Source of the DNA: Guyparkeria hydrothermalis
GTDB lineage: Bacteria; Pseudomonadota; Gammaproteobacteria; Halothiobacillales; Halothiobacillaceae
NCBI RefSeq assembly: GCF_023555385.1
Contig: NZ_JAJSED010000001.1
Span: 2,152,311 to 2,216,310, forward strand
Length of the DNA stretch: 64,000 nt
Direction of reading: 5' to 3'
Below are positions 16,704-25,419 of this stretch, piece by piece (the stretch's first letter is position 1; every line of letters starts with the position of its first letter). The notes under the pieces were generated by a model that worked only from the letters and a program-made list of their open reading frames with translations, did not search any database and was not told where the DNA came from. A program made the position numbers and the translations under genes.

Positions 16704-17032
16704 GGCGGCTGGCGATCATGGCGTTGCTGGGCCTGGTTGCGGGAGCCGCCCCGTCGGTATGGGCCGATCACAACCAGGTCTACGAGCTGCATCAGCGCGG
16801 CGAGATCGTCTCGCTGGTCGAGCTGATCGGCCAAGCGCAGTCGCTCCAGCCGGGGCAGATGGTGGAGGCCGAGCTCGATGAGCAGTCGCTGGTCTACGAG
16901 ATCACCATCTACGGCGAGGATGATCGCTATCATGAACTGTACTTCGACGCCCGCGACGGGCGACTGATTACCACGCACGCGGATGACGAGCCCGATGCCG
17001 ACGACCGCCCCCTCGACGAGCTGTCCGACTGA
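16700..17032 (+). CDS. PepSY-domain periplasmic protein
   Basis: This 110-residue protein starts at GTG 16700, overlapping the DUF3240 stop. It has a Sec signal peptide (LAIMALLGLVAGAAPSVWA) and a single PepSY-like domain (HQRGEIVSLVELIGQAQSL, then YEITIYGEDDRYHELYFDARDGRL). The tail is strongly acidic and ends in DELSD. Small PepSY proteins often sit beside two-component systems and may adjust the sensor or bind cations. A GC-rich inverted repeat without a T-run separates it from the response regulator. Confidence 0.8.
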   Translation: MRRLAIMALLGLVAGAAPSVWADHNQVYELHQRGEIVSLVELIGQAQSLQPGQMVEAELDEQSLVYEITIYGEDDRYHELYFDARDGRLITTHADDEPDADDRPLDELSD

Positions 17033-17059
17033 GTTGCCGCCTGCCGGGGGGCGGCTGAC

Positions 17060-17728
17060 GTGAGGCTGCTGCTCGCCGAGGATGATGCCGCTCTGGGTCG
17101 GGACCTGCAGGCCAAGCTGCGCGAGCAGGGCTACGCGGTCGACTGGGCCAGCGACGGCGTCGAGGCGGCATTTCTCGGTAGCGAGGGGATCTACGACGTG
17201 GTGGTGCTCGACATCGGTCTGCCCGGCCGTGACGGCCTGGCCGTGTTGCGCGACTGGCGCCGCGATGGACTGACCATGCCGGTGCTGCTTTTAACGGCCC
17301 GCGATGCCTGGTTCGAGAAGGTCGAGGGGTTCGAGGCCGGGGCCGACGACTACCTGGCCAAGCCGTTCCACGTCGAGGAGCTGTTCGCGCGGCTGCGTGC
17401 GCTGGCCCGTCGGGCCGCCGAACAGCCGGCCGATCTGCTGGGCGGCAACGAGTCGCTGGTCCTCGACGAGGCGCGTCAGCAGGTCACGGTCGACGGCGAA
17501 CCGGTCGAGCTGACCGGTACCGAGTTTCGGCTGTTGCGTTACTTCATGCACCACCCGGGACACGTGCTGTCGAAGTCGCGCCTGGCCGAGCACCTCTACG
17601 AGTTCGACGACGAGCGCGACAGCAACGTGATCGAGGCCTACGTCACACGCCTGCGGCGCAAGATCGGCCGCGAGCACATCGAGACCCGCCGCGGTCAGGG
17701 TTACGTCTTCCACCGGGGCGGGGCATGA
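17060..17728 (+). CDS. OmpR/PhoP-family response regulator
   Basis: This 222-residue protein has a receiver domain with acidic pair D8-D9, phospho-acceptor D51 in VVLDIGLPG, and the KPF lysine near residue 101. The C-terminal winged helix of OmpR type contains [11 protein letters not shown] and the recognition region [17 protein letters not shown]. It most resembles the QseB/PmrA group. The start is GTG 17060 after a GGGGGGCGG stretch. Its stop overlaps the kinase ATG. Placement at the end of the efflux operon suggests that it controls that operon, perhaps through the 11-bp-spaced repeat at 10881. Confidence 0.92.
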   Translation: MRLLLAEDDAALGRDLQAKLREQGYAVDWASDGVEAAFLGSEGIYDVVVLDIGLPGRDGLAVLRDWRRDGLTMPVLLLTARDAWFEKVEGFEAGADDYLAKPFHVEELFARLRALARRAAEQPADLLGGNESLVLDEARQQVTVDGEPVELTGTEFRLLRYFMHHPGHVLSKSRLAEHLYEFDDERDSNVIEAYVTRLRRKIGREHIETRRGQGYVFHRGGA

Positions 17729-19056
17729 AACGGCTGCGTCCCCGGCACATCCAGACCCGGCTGACGCTGTGGCTGCTCGCCAGCGTGGTCGCGTTGTTCG
17801 GGCTCTACTGGGTTGTCACCGCCAAGGCGCCGGTGATGCTGACCGAGGGTTACGTGGTCGACCGTCTGGCGCATGACGCCGAGAACCTCGTGTTGGGGCT
17901 CGATACCACCGAACCCCACGCGACCCTCTCCGGGCATTTTGCCGCGCCGATCTACGACCGGCCCTACTCGGGCCACTATTTCCTCATGCGGGTGGACGGG
18001 CAGAACATCCGGTCCCGCTCGCTGTGGGATTTCGAATTCACGCCCCGGGCGGTCGATACCTTTCCGACCACCTACCATGCCAAGGGGCCGCTGGAGCAGG
18101 ATCTGCTGGTCTACGTCGACCGGATCACCAAGGACGGACACGCCATCGAGGTGCACGTGGCCGAGGATCTGAGCGCGTTGCACCAGCGCATCTCGACCTA
18201 CCGCTGGCAGTTCGGTGTGGTGTCGGTCCTGCTGCTGGTCGCGCTGGTGGTCCTGCAGCGCTGGATTGTGCGCTCGAGTCTGCGGCCGCTGGACCGTGTG
18301 CGGGCCGACTGTCGCCGGCTGGAACGCGGCGAGATCGATCAGCTGGACCGGGATGTGCCGCCGGAGCTGTTGCCGATGGTCGACGAGATCAATCACCTGC
18401 AGGCGGTGACGCAGCGGCGACTGGCCCGCTCGCGCCGGGCGCTGGGCAATCTCGCCCACGCGCTCAAGACGCCGCTGACCCTGATCGACCAGGTTGGCCA
18501 GCGGATCCGCGATCGCCTCGATCCCCGCGACGCCGAATCGCTCGACGAGGCGGTCACGCGCATGCGCCGGATCACGGACCGGGAGCTGCGCCAGGCCCGT
18601 CTGGCCGGCCAGGCGCGTGCCGGCGAGCGGTTCGATCTCGGTCACGAACTGCCGCGCCTGTTCCACATGTTCGAGCGCCTGCACGCGGACAAGGCCCTGA
18701 GCTGTCGGCTCGAGGCGCCCGCGAACGTGGCATTGCGCGCCGAGCGCGAGGACATGTACGAGTTGTTCGGCAATCTGCTCGATAACGCCGCCAAGTGGGC
18801 GCAGGCCGAGGTGGTGGTGTCGATCGAGCCGGTCGAGGATGGCTGGCACATCCGCGTGGCCGATGACGGGCCGGGGGTGGCATCGCAGTCGCTGGACGCG
18901 CTGGCCGAGCGTGGCACCCGTCTGGACGAGTCCCGTGACGGCCACGGGCTTGGGCTGGCGATCGTCCGGGAGATCGTGGAACTGTATGGCGGCCGGCTGG
19001 CGTTCTCTCGTTCGGTGCGGCTTGGCGGTTTGCAGGTCGACGTGTGGCTGCCGTGA
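17725..19056 (+). CDS. Sensor histidine kinase
   Basis: This 443-residue membrane kinase has a helix at about residues 14-32, a periplasmic sensor domain of about 125 residues, and a second helix at about 165-182. A HAMP-like linker and the H-box follow ([14 protein letters not shown]). The N-box is [11 protein letters not shown], and the G boxes are DDGPGV and GHGLGLAIV. All catalytic elements look intact, and the ALKTPL H-box is PhoQ-like. It is coupled to the response regulator by ATGA. The periplasmic domain shows no His or Met-rich metal motif, so the signal is unknown. Confidence 0.92.
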   Translation: MKRLRPRHIQTRLTLWLLASVVALFGLYWVVTAKAPVMLTEGYVVDRLAHDAENLVLGLDTTEPHATLSGHFAAPIYDRPYSGHYFLMRVDGQNIRSRSLWDFEFTPRAVDTFPTTYHAKGPLEQDLLVYVDRITKDGHAIEVHVAEDLSALHQRISTYRWQFGVVSVLLLVALVVLQRWIVRSSLRPLDRVRADCRRLERGEIDQLDRDVPPELLPMVDEINHLQAVTQRRLARSRRALGNLAHALKTPLTLIDQVGQRIRDRLDPRDAESLDEAVTRMRRITDRELRQARLAGQARAGERFDLGHELPRLFHMFERLHADKALSCRLEAPANVALRAEREDMYELFGNLLDNAAKWAQAEVVVSIEPVEDGWHIRVADDGPGVASQSLDALAERGTRLDESRDGHGLGLAIVREIVELYGGRLAFSRSVRLGGLQVDVWLP

Positions 19057-19155
19057 AGCCGGGTTGTCGAATTCAGCCGCTGGTGTCCGTTTCGGTGGTG
19101 ATACGGTTTCGTCCGTCGTGCTTGTCGCGATAGGGCGCCTGGTCGAGGCAGTCGA

Positions 19156-22100
19156 TCAGGTCGAGGTTTGGTCCGCCAGGTACCGGCGGGCGAACTCGTC
19201 GGCCGGCAGCGGGTGGCTTGCCAGATAGCCCTGGTAGGTGTCGCAGTGATGCTGGGCGAGGAAGGCGCGTTGGGCTTCGTTCTCGACACCTTCGGCCAGC
19301 ACCTTGAGGCCGAGGGTGTGGCCCAGGTCGATGATCACACGGGCGATCTGGCCGCGGTCCTCGGGCTCCTCGATCAGGTCGACGAAGCGCTTGTCGATCT
19401 TGAGCACGTCGATGGCGAACTGGCGCAGCTGGCCGAGCGACGAGTAGCCGGTGCCGAAGTCGTCGAGTGCGACGTGCACACCCATTGCCCGCAGTCGGGA
19501 GAGGAGTTGGCGTGCCTCGGCCTCGCGACGGACGATCGCGCTTTCCGTCAGTTCAAGTTCGAGCCGGTCGGCCGGCATGCCGGTGTCGGCGAGGATGTCC
19601 TGCACCAGCGTGCCGACCTCGCCCTGACGGAGTTGGTGGGCGGAAAGGTTGACCGCGAGCCGGCCGAAGTCGCGTCCCTCGTCAAGCCAGCGACGGCCCA
19701 TGCGGCAGGTCTGTTCGAGCACCCACCGACCCAGCGGCCAGATCAGTCCCGTGGTCTCGGCCACCGGGATGAACCGGTCCGGCGAGATCAGTCCCTCGGT
19801 GGGGTGCTGCCAGCGGACCAGTACTTCGGCCCCCTGCATCGAGTCGTCCGCGAGGTTGATCTGCGGCTGGAAGACCAGGCGCAACTGATCGTTGTCGATC
19901 GCACGGCGTAGCTCAAGCTCCAGTGATATCCGGTCGCGTGCCGCGTTGGTCATTTCGTCGGAGAAATAGCGGAAGGTTGCCCGCCCTTCCTCCTTGGCGC
20001 GGTAAAGGGCAGTGTCGGCCTGCTGCAGCAGGCCGTGGGCGGTATCGGCGAAGCGTGGGTAGAGGCTGATGCCGATGGAGGCCATCACCCGGACCTGCTG
20101 GCCGTTGGGCAGCTCCCACGGGTCGCCGAGCGCGTGAATCAGCTGTTCGGCGATCCGGCCGGCTTCGGCGTCGTCGTCCAGTCCGGTCAGGACCACGGCG
20201 AATTCGTCACCGCCGAGGCGGGCGACGGCGTCGATCTGCGGGAAACGGCCGGTCAGTCGCTCGCCGACCTTGATCAGGAGCTGATCGCCCGAGGCATGCC
20301 CGAGGCTGTCATTGATGTCCTTGAACCGGTCCAGGTCGATCATCAGCACGCCGAGTCCCTGGCCCTGCTGTTCGGCGCTGTTCAGCAACTGCTGCATGCG
20401 CGAGACCAGCTGCTCGCGGTTGGGCAGGCCGGTGAGGGGGTCGTGATTGGCCAGGTATTCCAGCTTCGACTCGTTCTCCTTCTGCCGCGAGATGTCGAGG
20501 AACAGGCCCACGTAGTGGGTGATGCTGCCATCGCGATCGGCGACGGTGCTGATGCTCAGGATCTCGGGGAAGGTCTCGCCGTTCTTGCGCCGGTTCCAGA
20601 TTTCCCCTTGCCAGTAGCCCTCGCGTTGCAGCGTCGACCACATGCGACGGAAGAAGTGCCGGTCGTGCTGGCCGGACTGCAGGAAAGCCGGCGTGCGGCC
20701 GATTGCCTCCTTCGCGGTATAGCCGGTCAGGTTGGTGAAGGCCGGATTTACCTCGACGATCACCTCGTTCTGATCGGTGATGATTACGCCCTCGCGGGTG
20801 TTCTCGATCACCTGGGCCATCAGGCGCTCGTGTTCCTCGATCTCGTGGCGGGCGTGGACGTCGGTCAGCACACCGGCATAGCCGCTGACCTCGCCGGCGT
20901 CGTCGAACTCGATGCGGGTGACTTCCTCGAACCAGCGGTAGGTGCCGTCGGCCATGCGCAGCCGGTATTCCTGCAGGAAATTGCTCTCGCGGCTTTCGGT
21001 GAACCCGGCGATCTCCTCGTCGACGCGTGGGAAGTCTTCCGGGTGGATGAAGTCGGCGAACAGGGTCTCGCCGTTCTGCCATTCGGTCGCATCGTAGCCC
21101 CAGCGGTGGATGTTCTCGGAGACGTATTCCACCGGCCAGCCCGGCTCGGCGCGCCAGCGGAACAGTACCGAGGGGCTGGCCTGTACGGCCTCGCGCGCCC
21201 TCGATAGGGCGTCGAGGCGGTCGAAGTGGTCCATGGCGAACGACAGGTCGGCGGCAAGGTCGTTGACCGTCTCCCGGATGATCAGGTCGAAGAAGTCGCT
21301 CTCGTGGGCATACAGCGCCATGCTGCCGATGATTCTGCCCTCGCGGGCAATGGGAAAGGCCGCGACCGAGTTGATCTGCGCCTGCCGCGCCGGGCGATGC
21401 CAGGGGCTGGAGTCGGCAGCGGTCTGGAACTGGTTCATCACCTCCAGTCGGTCGTTGCGGATGCAGCGCCCCACCGGTCCCTGGCCGGCCGGTTCCCAGG
21501 CATGGATGCTGACCTCGATCTGTTCGAGGTAACCGGTCTCGTCGCCGTAGTGGGCGACCGGTTGAACCGCACCGCTCGACTCGTCGATCAGCCCCACCCA
21601 TGCCAATGACAGGTGGCCATGCACCACGGCGATCTCGCAGACCTGGTGGAAAAGCTCGTCGGCGCTTTCGCAGCGAGTGACGGCCTGGTTGGTCTGCGAA
21701 AGGAAGTCGTAGAGGTCTTTCTGGTGGCGCAGGGCCCGGTGCGCTTCGCGCTGGGCGGTGATGTCCTCGGCTGTGGCGATCAGGTACTCCGCCTCGCCGC
21801 TGGGTGCCCGGGTGGCCCGGACCTCGAAGCGAACGAACAGCTCCTTTCCGTCGGGGCGGGTCAACTGGTGTTCGGTGCGGTAGTGGTCGATGCGCCCGGC
21901 GATCAGGTCCTCGGCGGCCGGGTTCTCGGGCTGCCGGTGACCGTCGGCATCCTGGGTCAGGGCGCGCCAGTTCTCTCCGACGAGAGCTTCCGGTGAGTGG
22001 CCGAGGATCTCGGCCATGCGAGTGTTCACCCGCTCGATGCGACGGCTCGAGGCGGCGGTGATCGACATGCCGATGAAGGGGAGATCGTAGAAGCTGCGCA

Positions 22101-23355
22101 GTAGCCGGTCCTGACGGGCGGAACGGCTGGCCAGCGACAGACGGTAGTTCTGCTGGCTCTTGCGCCACAGAAGCAGCAACATCCCGGCGATCACCACCAG
22201 CGCGAAGAAGCCGATCACGGTGATCCACGCCAGCAGGGTGTGAAGGGGGCGGAGGACGTTGGCGCGCGAGTCCTTGACGATCAGCGACCAGTCGGAGCCT
22301 GTGATCGGGTGGATGGCGGCAATCACCGGCTTTCCGTGGAAGTCCGTGCCCTCCACCACGGCGGGGTCCGCCTCGGCCGCCAAGGCGTCGACCGGGAACG
22401 GGCCTGTCTCGACGGGGTGGCGGAATGCGCGCGGGTCATCGTCGTGGGCGGGAATCGTCAGGTGGCGGACCTCGCTTCCGTCCACACGGACCAGCATCGC
22501 GTTCATGGTGCCGTGGCTTTGCCGTATCAGTGGAAACCACTGCGTGCTGGGGGCGGCACGGAGCAGGAATATCGCATCCGGGGTTGGGTCGGCATCCAGG
22601 TGGATGGGAACCAGCCAGTCGAGGTGCACGTGCCCGTCCGCGCCCTGGCGCATCGGCAGCCTTTTCGCCTCTTGGCCGAGCCCCTCCAGTCGTTGTCGGA
22701 CCGATTCGTCGAGTTCGCTCCAGTTGCCGACCGTGATGATCGGCTGGCCGTCGGGAGTGAGCAGCGCCAGCGATTCGTAGTGATAGGCGGTGAGCAGCGT
22801 CTGGAAGTGCGCTTCGAGGCGCTGGCGTTCGTGCGCGGTTTCCCGCTCGTCGAGCAGGGCACGAAGACGGGTGTTGTCCCGGTACTGGTTCTGCAACACA
22901 AGGGTGTCGCCCCGGCGTTCCTGCAGCCACTGGGCGATACGGCCGGCCTTGAGCTCGGCCTCGGTGGCGAACGTGTTCCTGGCCTCCTGGATCAGGTGCG
23001 GTGCCTGCAGGCGGAAGATGCCCACCGCCACGAGGGCGACCAGCACCACCAGGCCCAATACCCCCAGCAGGATGCGGCGGCCACGCGGCGGCGCACGATA
23101 CTCCACGTCGAGGGAGTCGGCGGGGGCGGTATTGTCCTCACGCTGGCGGTACAGGATCGAGAGCAGCAGGAACAGCAGCAGGCTGGTGACGCCGACGAAC
23201 AGCAGCCCCTTGATGGTGTCGCTGGCCGGGTGGGATGCGGGTAGCTGTCGGAGCAGCCAGTCGGAGCTCAGGATCCACAGCGAGGCGAACACGCCATAGA
23301 GAAGGCTGACGGCAAGAGGCGAACCGGCGAGACTGGATTTCTTTGTCGTGCCCAT
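19156..23355 (-). CDS. Multi-sensor diguanylate cyclase/phosphodiesterase (PAS-GAF-PAS-PAS-GGDEF-EAL)
   Basis: This 1399-residue membrane protein has two helices near the N-terminus and one near residue 100. An extracytoplasmic sensor region follows (about 112-370), then a fourth helix near 375-395. Next come PAS (about 420-540), GAF (550-710), two further PAS domains (720-960), GGDEF (965-1135) and EAL (1147-1395). RLGGDEF is intact, but the inhibitory RxxD site reads P-Q-I-D. The EAL motif is EVL; other catalytic elements (LSAHQL, LELTES, DDFGTGYSS, KIDKRF, AEGVEN) are present. Both activities are possible. ATG 23355 is the first start consistent with the helices. Confidence 0.9.
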   Translation of the reverse strand: MGTTKKSSLAGSPLAVSLLYGVFASLWILSSDWLLRQLPASHPASDTIKGLLFVGVTSLLLFLLLSILYRQREDNTAPADSLDVEYRAPPRGRRILLGVLGLVVLVALVAVGIFRLQAPHLIQEARNTFATEAELKAGRIAQWLQERRGDTLVLQNQYRDNTRLRALLDERETAHERQRLEAHFQTLLTAYHYESLALLTPDGQPIITVGNWSELDESVRQRLEGLGQEAKRLPMRQGADGHVHLDWLVPIHLDADPTPDAIFLLRAAPSTQWFPLIRQSHGTMNAMLVRVDGSEVRHLTIPAHDDDPRAFRHPVETGPFPVDALAAEADPAVVEGTDFHGKPVIAAIHPITGSDWSLIVKDSRANVLRPLHTLLAWITVIGFFALVVIAGMLLLLWRKSQQNYRLSLASRSARQDRLLRSFYDLPFIGMSITAASSRRIERVNTRMAEILGHSPEALVGENWRALTQDADGHRQPENPAAEDLIAGRIDHYRTEHQLTRPDGKELFVRFEVRATRAPSGEAEYLIATAEDITAQREAHRALRHQKDLYDFLSQTNQAVTRCESADELFHQVCEIAVVHGHLSLAWVGLIDESSGAVQPVAHYGDETGYLEQIEVSIHAWEPAGQGPVGRCIRNDRLEVMNQFQTAADSSPWHRPARQAQINSVAAFPIAREGRIIGSMALYAHESDFFDLIIRETVNDLAADLSFAMDHFDRLDALSRAREAVQASPSVLFRWRAEPGWPVEYVSENIHRWGYDATEWQNGETLFADFIHPEDFPRVDEEIAGFTESRESNFLQEYRLRMADGTYRWFEEVTRIEFDDAGEVSGYAGVLTDVHARHEIEEHERLMAQVIENTREGVIITDQNEVIVEVNPAFTNLTGYTAKEAIGRTPAFLQSGQHDRHFFRRMWSTLQREGYWQGEIWNRRKNGETFPEILSISTVADRDGSITHYVGLFLDISRQKENESKLEYLANHDPLTGLPNREQLVSRMQQLLNSAEQQGQGLGVLMIDLDRFKDINDSLGHASGDQLLIKVGERLTGRFPQIDAVARLGGDEFAVVLTGLDDDAEAGRIAEQLIHALGDPWELPNGQQVRVMASIGISLYPRFADTAHGLLQQADTALYRAKEEGRATFRYFSDEMTNAARDRISLELELRRAIDNDQLRLVFQPQINLADDSMQGAEVLVRWQHPTEGLISPDRFIPVAETTGLIWPLGRWVLEQTCRMGRRWLDEGRDFGRLAVNLSAHQLRQGEVGTLVQDILADTGMPADRLELELTESAIVRREAEARQLLSRLRAMGVHVALDDFGTGYSSLGQLRQFAIDVLKIDKRFVDLIEEPEDRGQIARVIIDLGHTLGLKVLAEGVENEAQRAFLAQHHCDTYQGYLASHPLPADEFARRYLADQTST

Positions 23356-23444
23356 CAGTTCAGTCGTTTGCCTTCCGTTGTGCGCGCTGACAGCGATCCG
23401 TCGGATAGCATGCCGCCGCCCGGGGCGGGGTGTCCAGCGTCGGC

Positions 23445-24320
23445 CTAGCGGGCGGTTCCCGGAGGATAGTCCAAGGCCAGCGGGTCGAGTAGCAGTTCGC
23501 GGGCGTTTTCGCGGCCGATCCGGCGGGCGACCGAGACCGGCAGCTGGTCCAGCCAGCGGCGGATGGTCGAGGCAACCTCGCCGTAAGCCTGCCAGCGCTT
23601 GGTGCTGTAGGTGTCTACCCCGACGACAAAGCGATAGGGGTGATCGAGGAACAGGGCGCGCCATTCCGGGCGCAGATCGCCACGCTCGTCGAGAAACCGT
23701 GCATCGCGCACCGAGGTATCGATGTACAGGTGCTGCGGGTGACGGGCGAGTGCTGCGCGCAGGATGGTCGGATCCGGGTTGGCGCCGAGGTGGGCCCAGA
23801 GCACCTGCACCGTCGGGGCGATGGCGAAGATGCGGTCGATGATGGCGAGATCGCCGTGGATCATCAGCACCAGGTCGCGCTCGGCGGCGATACGCACCAG
23901 TCGTTCCAGCACCGGGCTGTTGCGGTCACGCCCGAAGATGTGCAGCTCGCCGATGCCGCGGTAGTCGCCCGCCTCCAGCCAGTCGATCACCCGCTCGGGC
24001 AGATCCGGCTGGTGCATCCAGCGTTCCTTGTCGGCGCGGGTCCGGTAGACGCCGAGAAACGGCACGATCCGCTCGGGGGCAAGCTGCGCCAGCGCCTGGA
24101 CCGTCTCCGGCGGCATGCTGGTGACCACGGCGTGCTCGATGCCGTTGGCCTCCAGGGTGGCGAGGATCTCGTCCGGCGCGATGGCCGCCCGCTGCTCGGC
24201 GTTGTAGTGGAGATGGGCGTCGAACAGCGGCGTCTGGGCCGCCACCGGCGTGGCAAACAGCAGGGCTGCCAGCCACAAGGCGAGGGCGACCGAGCGCTCA
24301 GTCGTCGTCCGAATCGGCAT
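23445..24320 (-). CDS. Exported amidohydrolase-family protein
   Basis: This 291-residue TIM-barrel metal-dependent hydrolase of the Amidohydro_2 type has a signal peptide (ALALWLAALLFATPVAAQ). Metal-site elements include DAHLHYN near residue 35, LMIHGDL, LWAHLGANPDP and a late Asp in VVGVDTYS. Its ATG lies 23 bp inside the end of the FbpC-like ATPase gene, so it appears to be the last gene of the iron operon. The substrate is unknown. Periplasmic members of this family are uncommon beside iron transporters. Confidence 0.8.
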   Translation of the reverse strand: MPIRTTTERSVALALWLAALLFATPVAAQTPLFDAHLHYNAEQRAAIAPDEILATLEANGIEHAVVTSMPPETVQALAQLAPERIVPFLGVYRTRADKERWMHQPDLPERVIDWLEAGDYRGIGELHIFGRDRNSPVLERLVRIAAERDLVLMIHGDLAIIDRIFAIAPTVQVLWAHLGANPDPTILRAALARHPQHLYIDTSVRDARFLDERGDLRPEWRALFLDHPYRFVVGVDTYSTKRWQAYGEVASTIRRWLDQLPVSVARRIGRENARELLLDPLALDYPPGTAR

Positions 24321-25377
24321 GAGTCGAGACGTCCCCGCGCGGGAACAGCACCAGGTGGGTGAATGCCGGACGCAGGCTCACGCGCACGCCGGGGGCGTAG
24401 TGGTCGTGACTGGGGGCGAGACTGAGTAGCCGGGTGCCGCCGGGCAGCGACAGCGTGTAGAGGAAGTTCGCACCGCGGAAGACGCGTTCCTCGATCTCGG
24501 CCACGCCCGGGCCGTCGGCATCGATGATCACGTCGTCGGGTCGGACCAGCACGTCGACGTCGGTGCCCGGCGGATACTCGTGCGAGACTTGACCCTCGAG
24601 CAGGCCCAGCTCGGTCTTCACCCGGCCGGGGCCGACGATCGTGCCGGCGATCCGGGTGCCCTGGCCGATGAAGTCGGCCACGAACGGGGTCTCCGGGCGG
24701 TGGTAGAGGTTGTAGGCGGTGTCCCACTGGTGGAGGCGGCCGGCCTGCATCACCCCGACGATATCCGCCATGGCGAATGCTTCCGTTTGGTCGTGGGTGA
24801 CCAACAGGGCGGTGGTTTCCGCCTCGCGCAGGATGTCGCGCAGCTCGCGCGGCAGGGTCTCACGCAGCTCGACGTCGAGGCTGGAGAACGGCTCGTCGAG
24901 CAGCAGGATGTCGGGCCGAGGGGCGAGCGCACGGGCGATGGCCACGCGTTGCTGCTGGCCGCCGGACATATGGTGTGGGTAGCGCTTGCCCATGCCCGGC
25001 AGGCCCACGAGATCCAACAGTTCCTCAATACGCCGGCGGCGGGCCTCGGCCGGTTTTTTCGGCAGGCCGAAGCCGATGTTGTCGGCCACCGTCAGATGCG
25101 GGAATAGCGCCAGATCCTGGAAGATCATGCCGACGCGACGCTGCTCAGGCGGGTGCCCCCAGCCGGCGCCCGCCACCGTGTCGCCGTGCAGGCGCACCAC
25201 GCCGGCACTGGGCGACTCGAAGCCGGCGACGGTGCGCAGGATCGAGGTCTTGCCGCAGCCCGACGGGCCGAGCAGGCAACCGATCACGCCGGTCGGCAGG
25301 CGCAGGTTGACGTTGTCGACGGCGGTCGCCTCGCCGAAACGGACCGTCAGGTCGACCAGGCTCAGGCTCTCGCTCAC
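24298..25377 (-). CDS. fbpC: Ferric iron ABC transporter ATP-binding protein
   Basis: This 359-residue ATPase has Walker A GPSGCGKTS near residue 38, signature LSGGQ-type HMSGGQQQRVAIARAL, and Walker B ILLLDEPFSSLD. The switch histidine lies in LLVTHDQTEAF. A C-terminal TOBE region spans about 240-345. It energises the permease encoded upstream. The start is GTG 25377, with GGAGG about 11 bp upstream. It lies 42 bp after fbpB and overlaps the amidohydrolase gene. The operon carries a Fur-type promoter. Confidence 0.9.
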   Translation of the reverse strand: MSESLSLVDLTVRFGEATAVDNVNLRLPTGVIGCLLGPSGCGKTSILRTVAGFESPSAGVVRLHGDTVAGAGWGHPPEQRRVGMIFQDLALFPHLTVADNIGFGLPKKPAEARRRRIEELLDLVGLPGMGKRYPHHMSGGQQQRVAIARALAPRPDILLLDEPFSSLDVELRETLPRELRDILREAETTALLVTHDQTEAFAMADIVGVMQAGRLHQWDTAYNLYHRPETPFVADFIGQGTRIAGTIVGPGRVKTELGLLEGQVSHEYPPGTDVDVLVRPDDVIIDADGPGVAEIEERVFRGANFLYTLSLPGGTRLLSLAPSHDHYAPGVRVSLRPAFTHLVLFPRGDVSTHADSDDD

Positions 25378-25419
25378 GGCGTGTCGGCCTCCACGATGGA
25401 TGTCGCGGGATATGGGCGT

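Noticed and set aside
17036-17056. GC-rich inverted repeat between the PepSY and response-regulator genes as a terminator
   Set aside because: There is no T tract, and the genes on both sides appear to belong to one operon.
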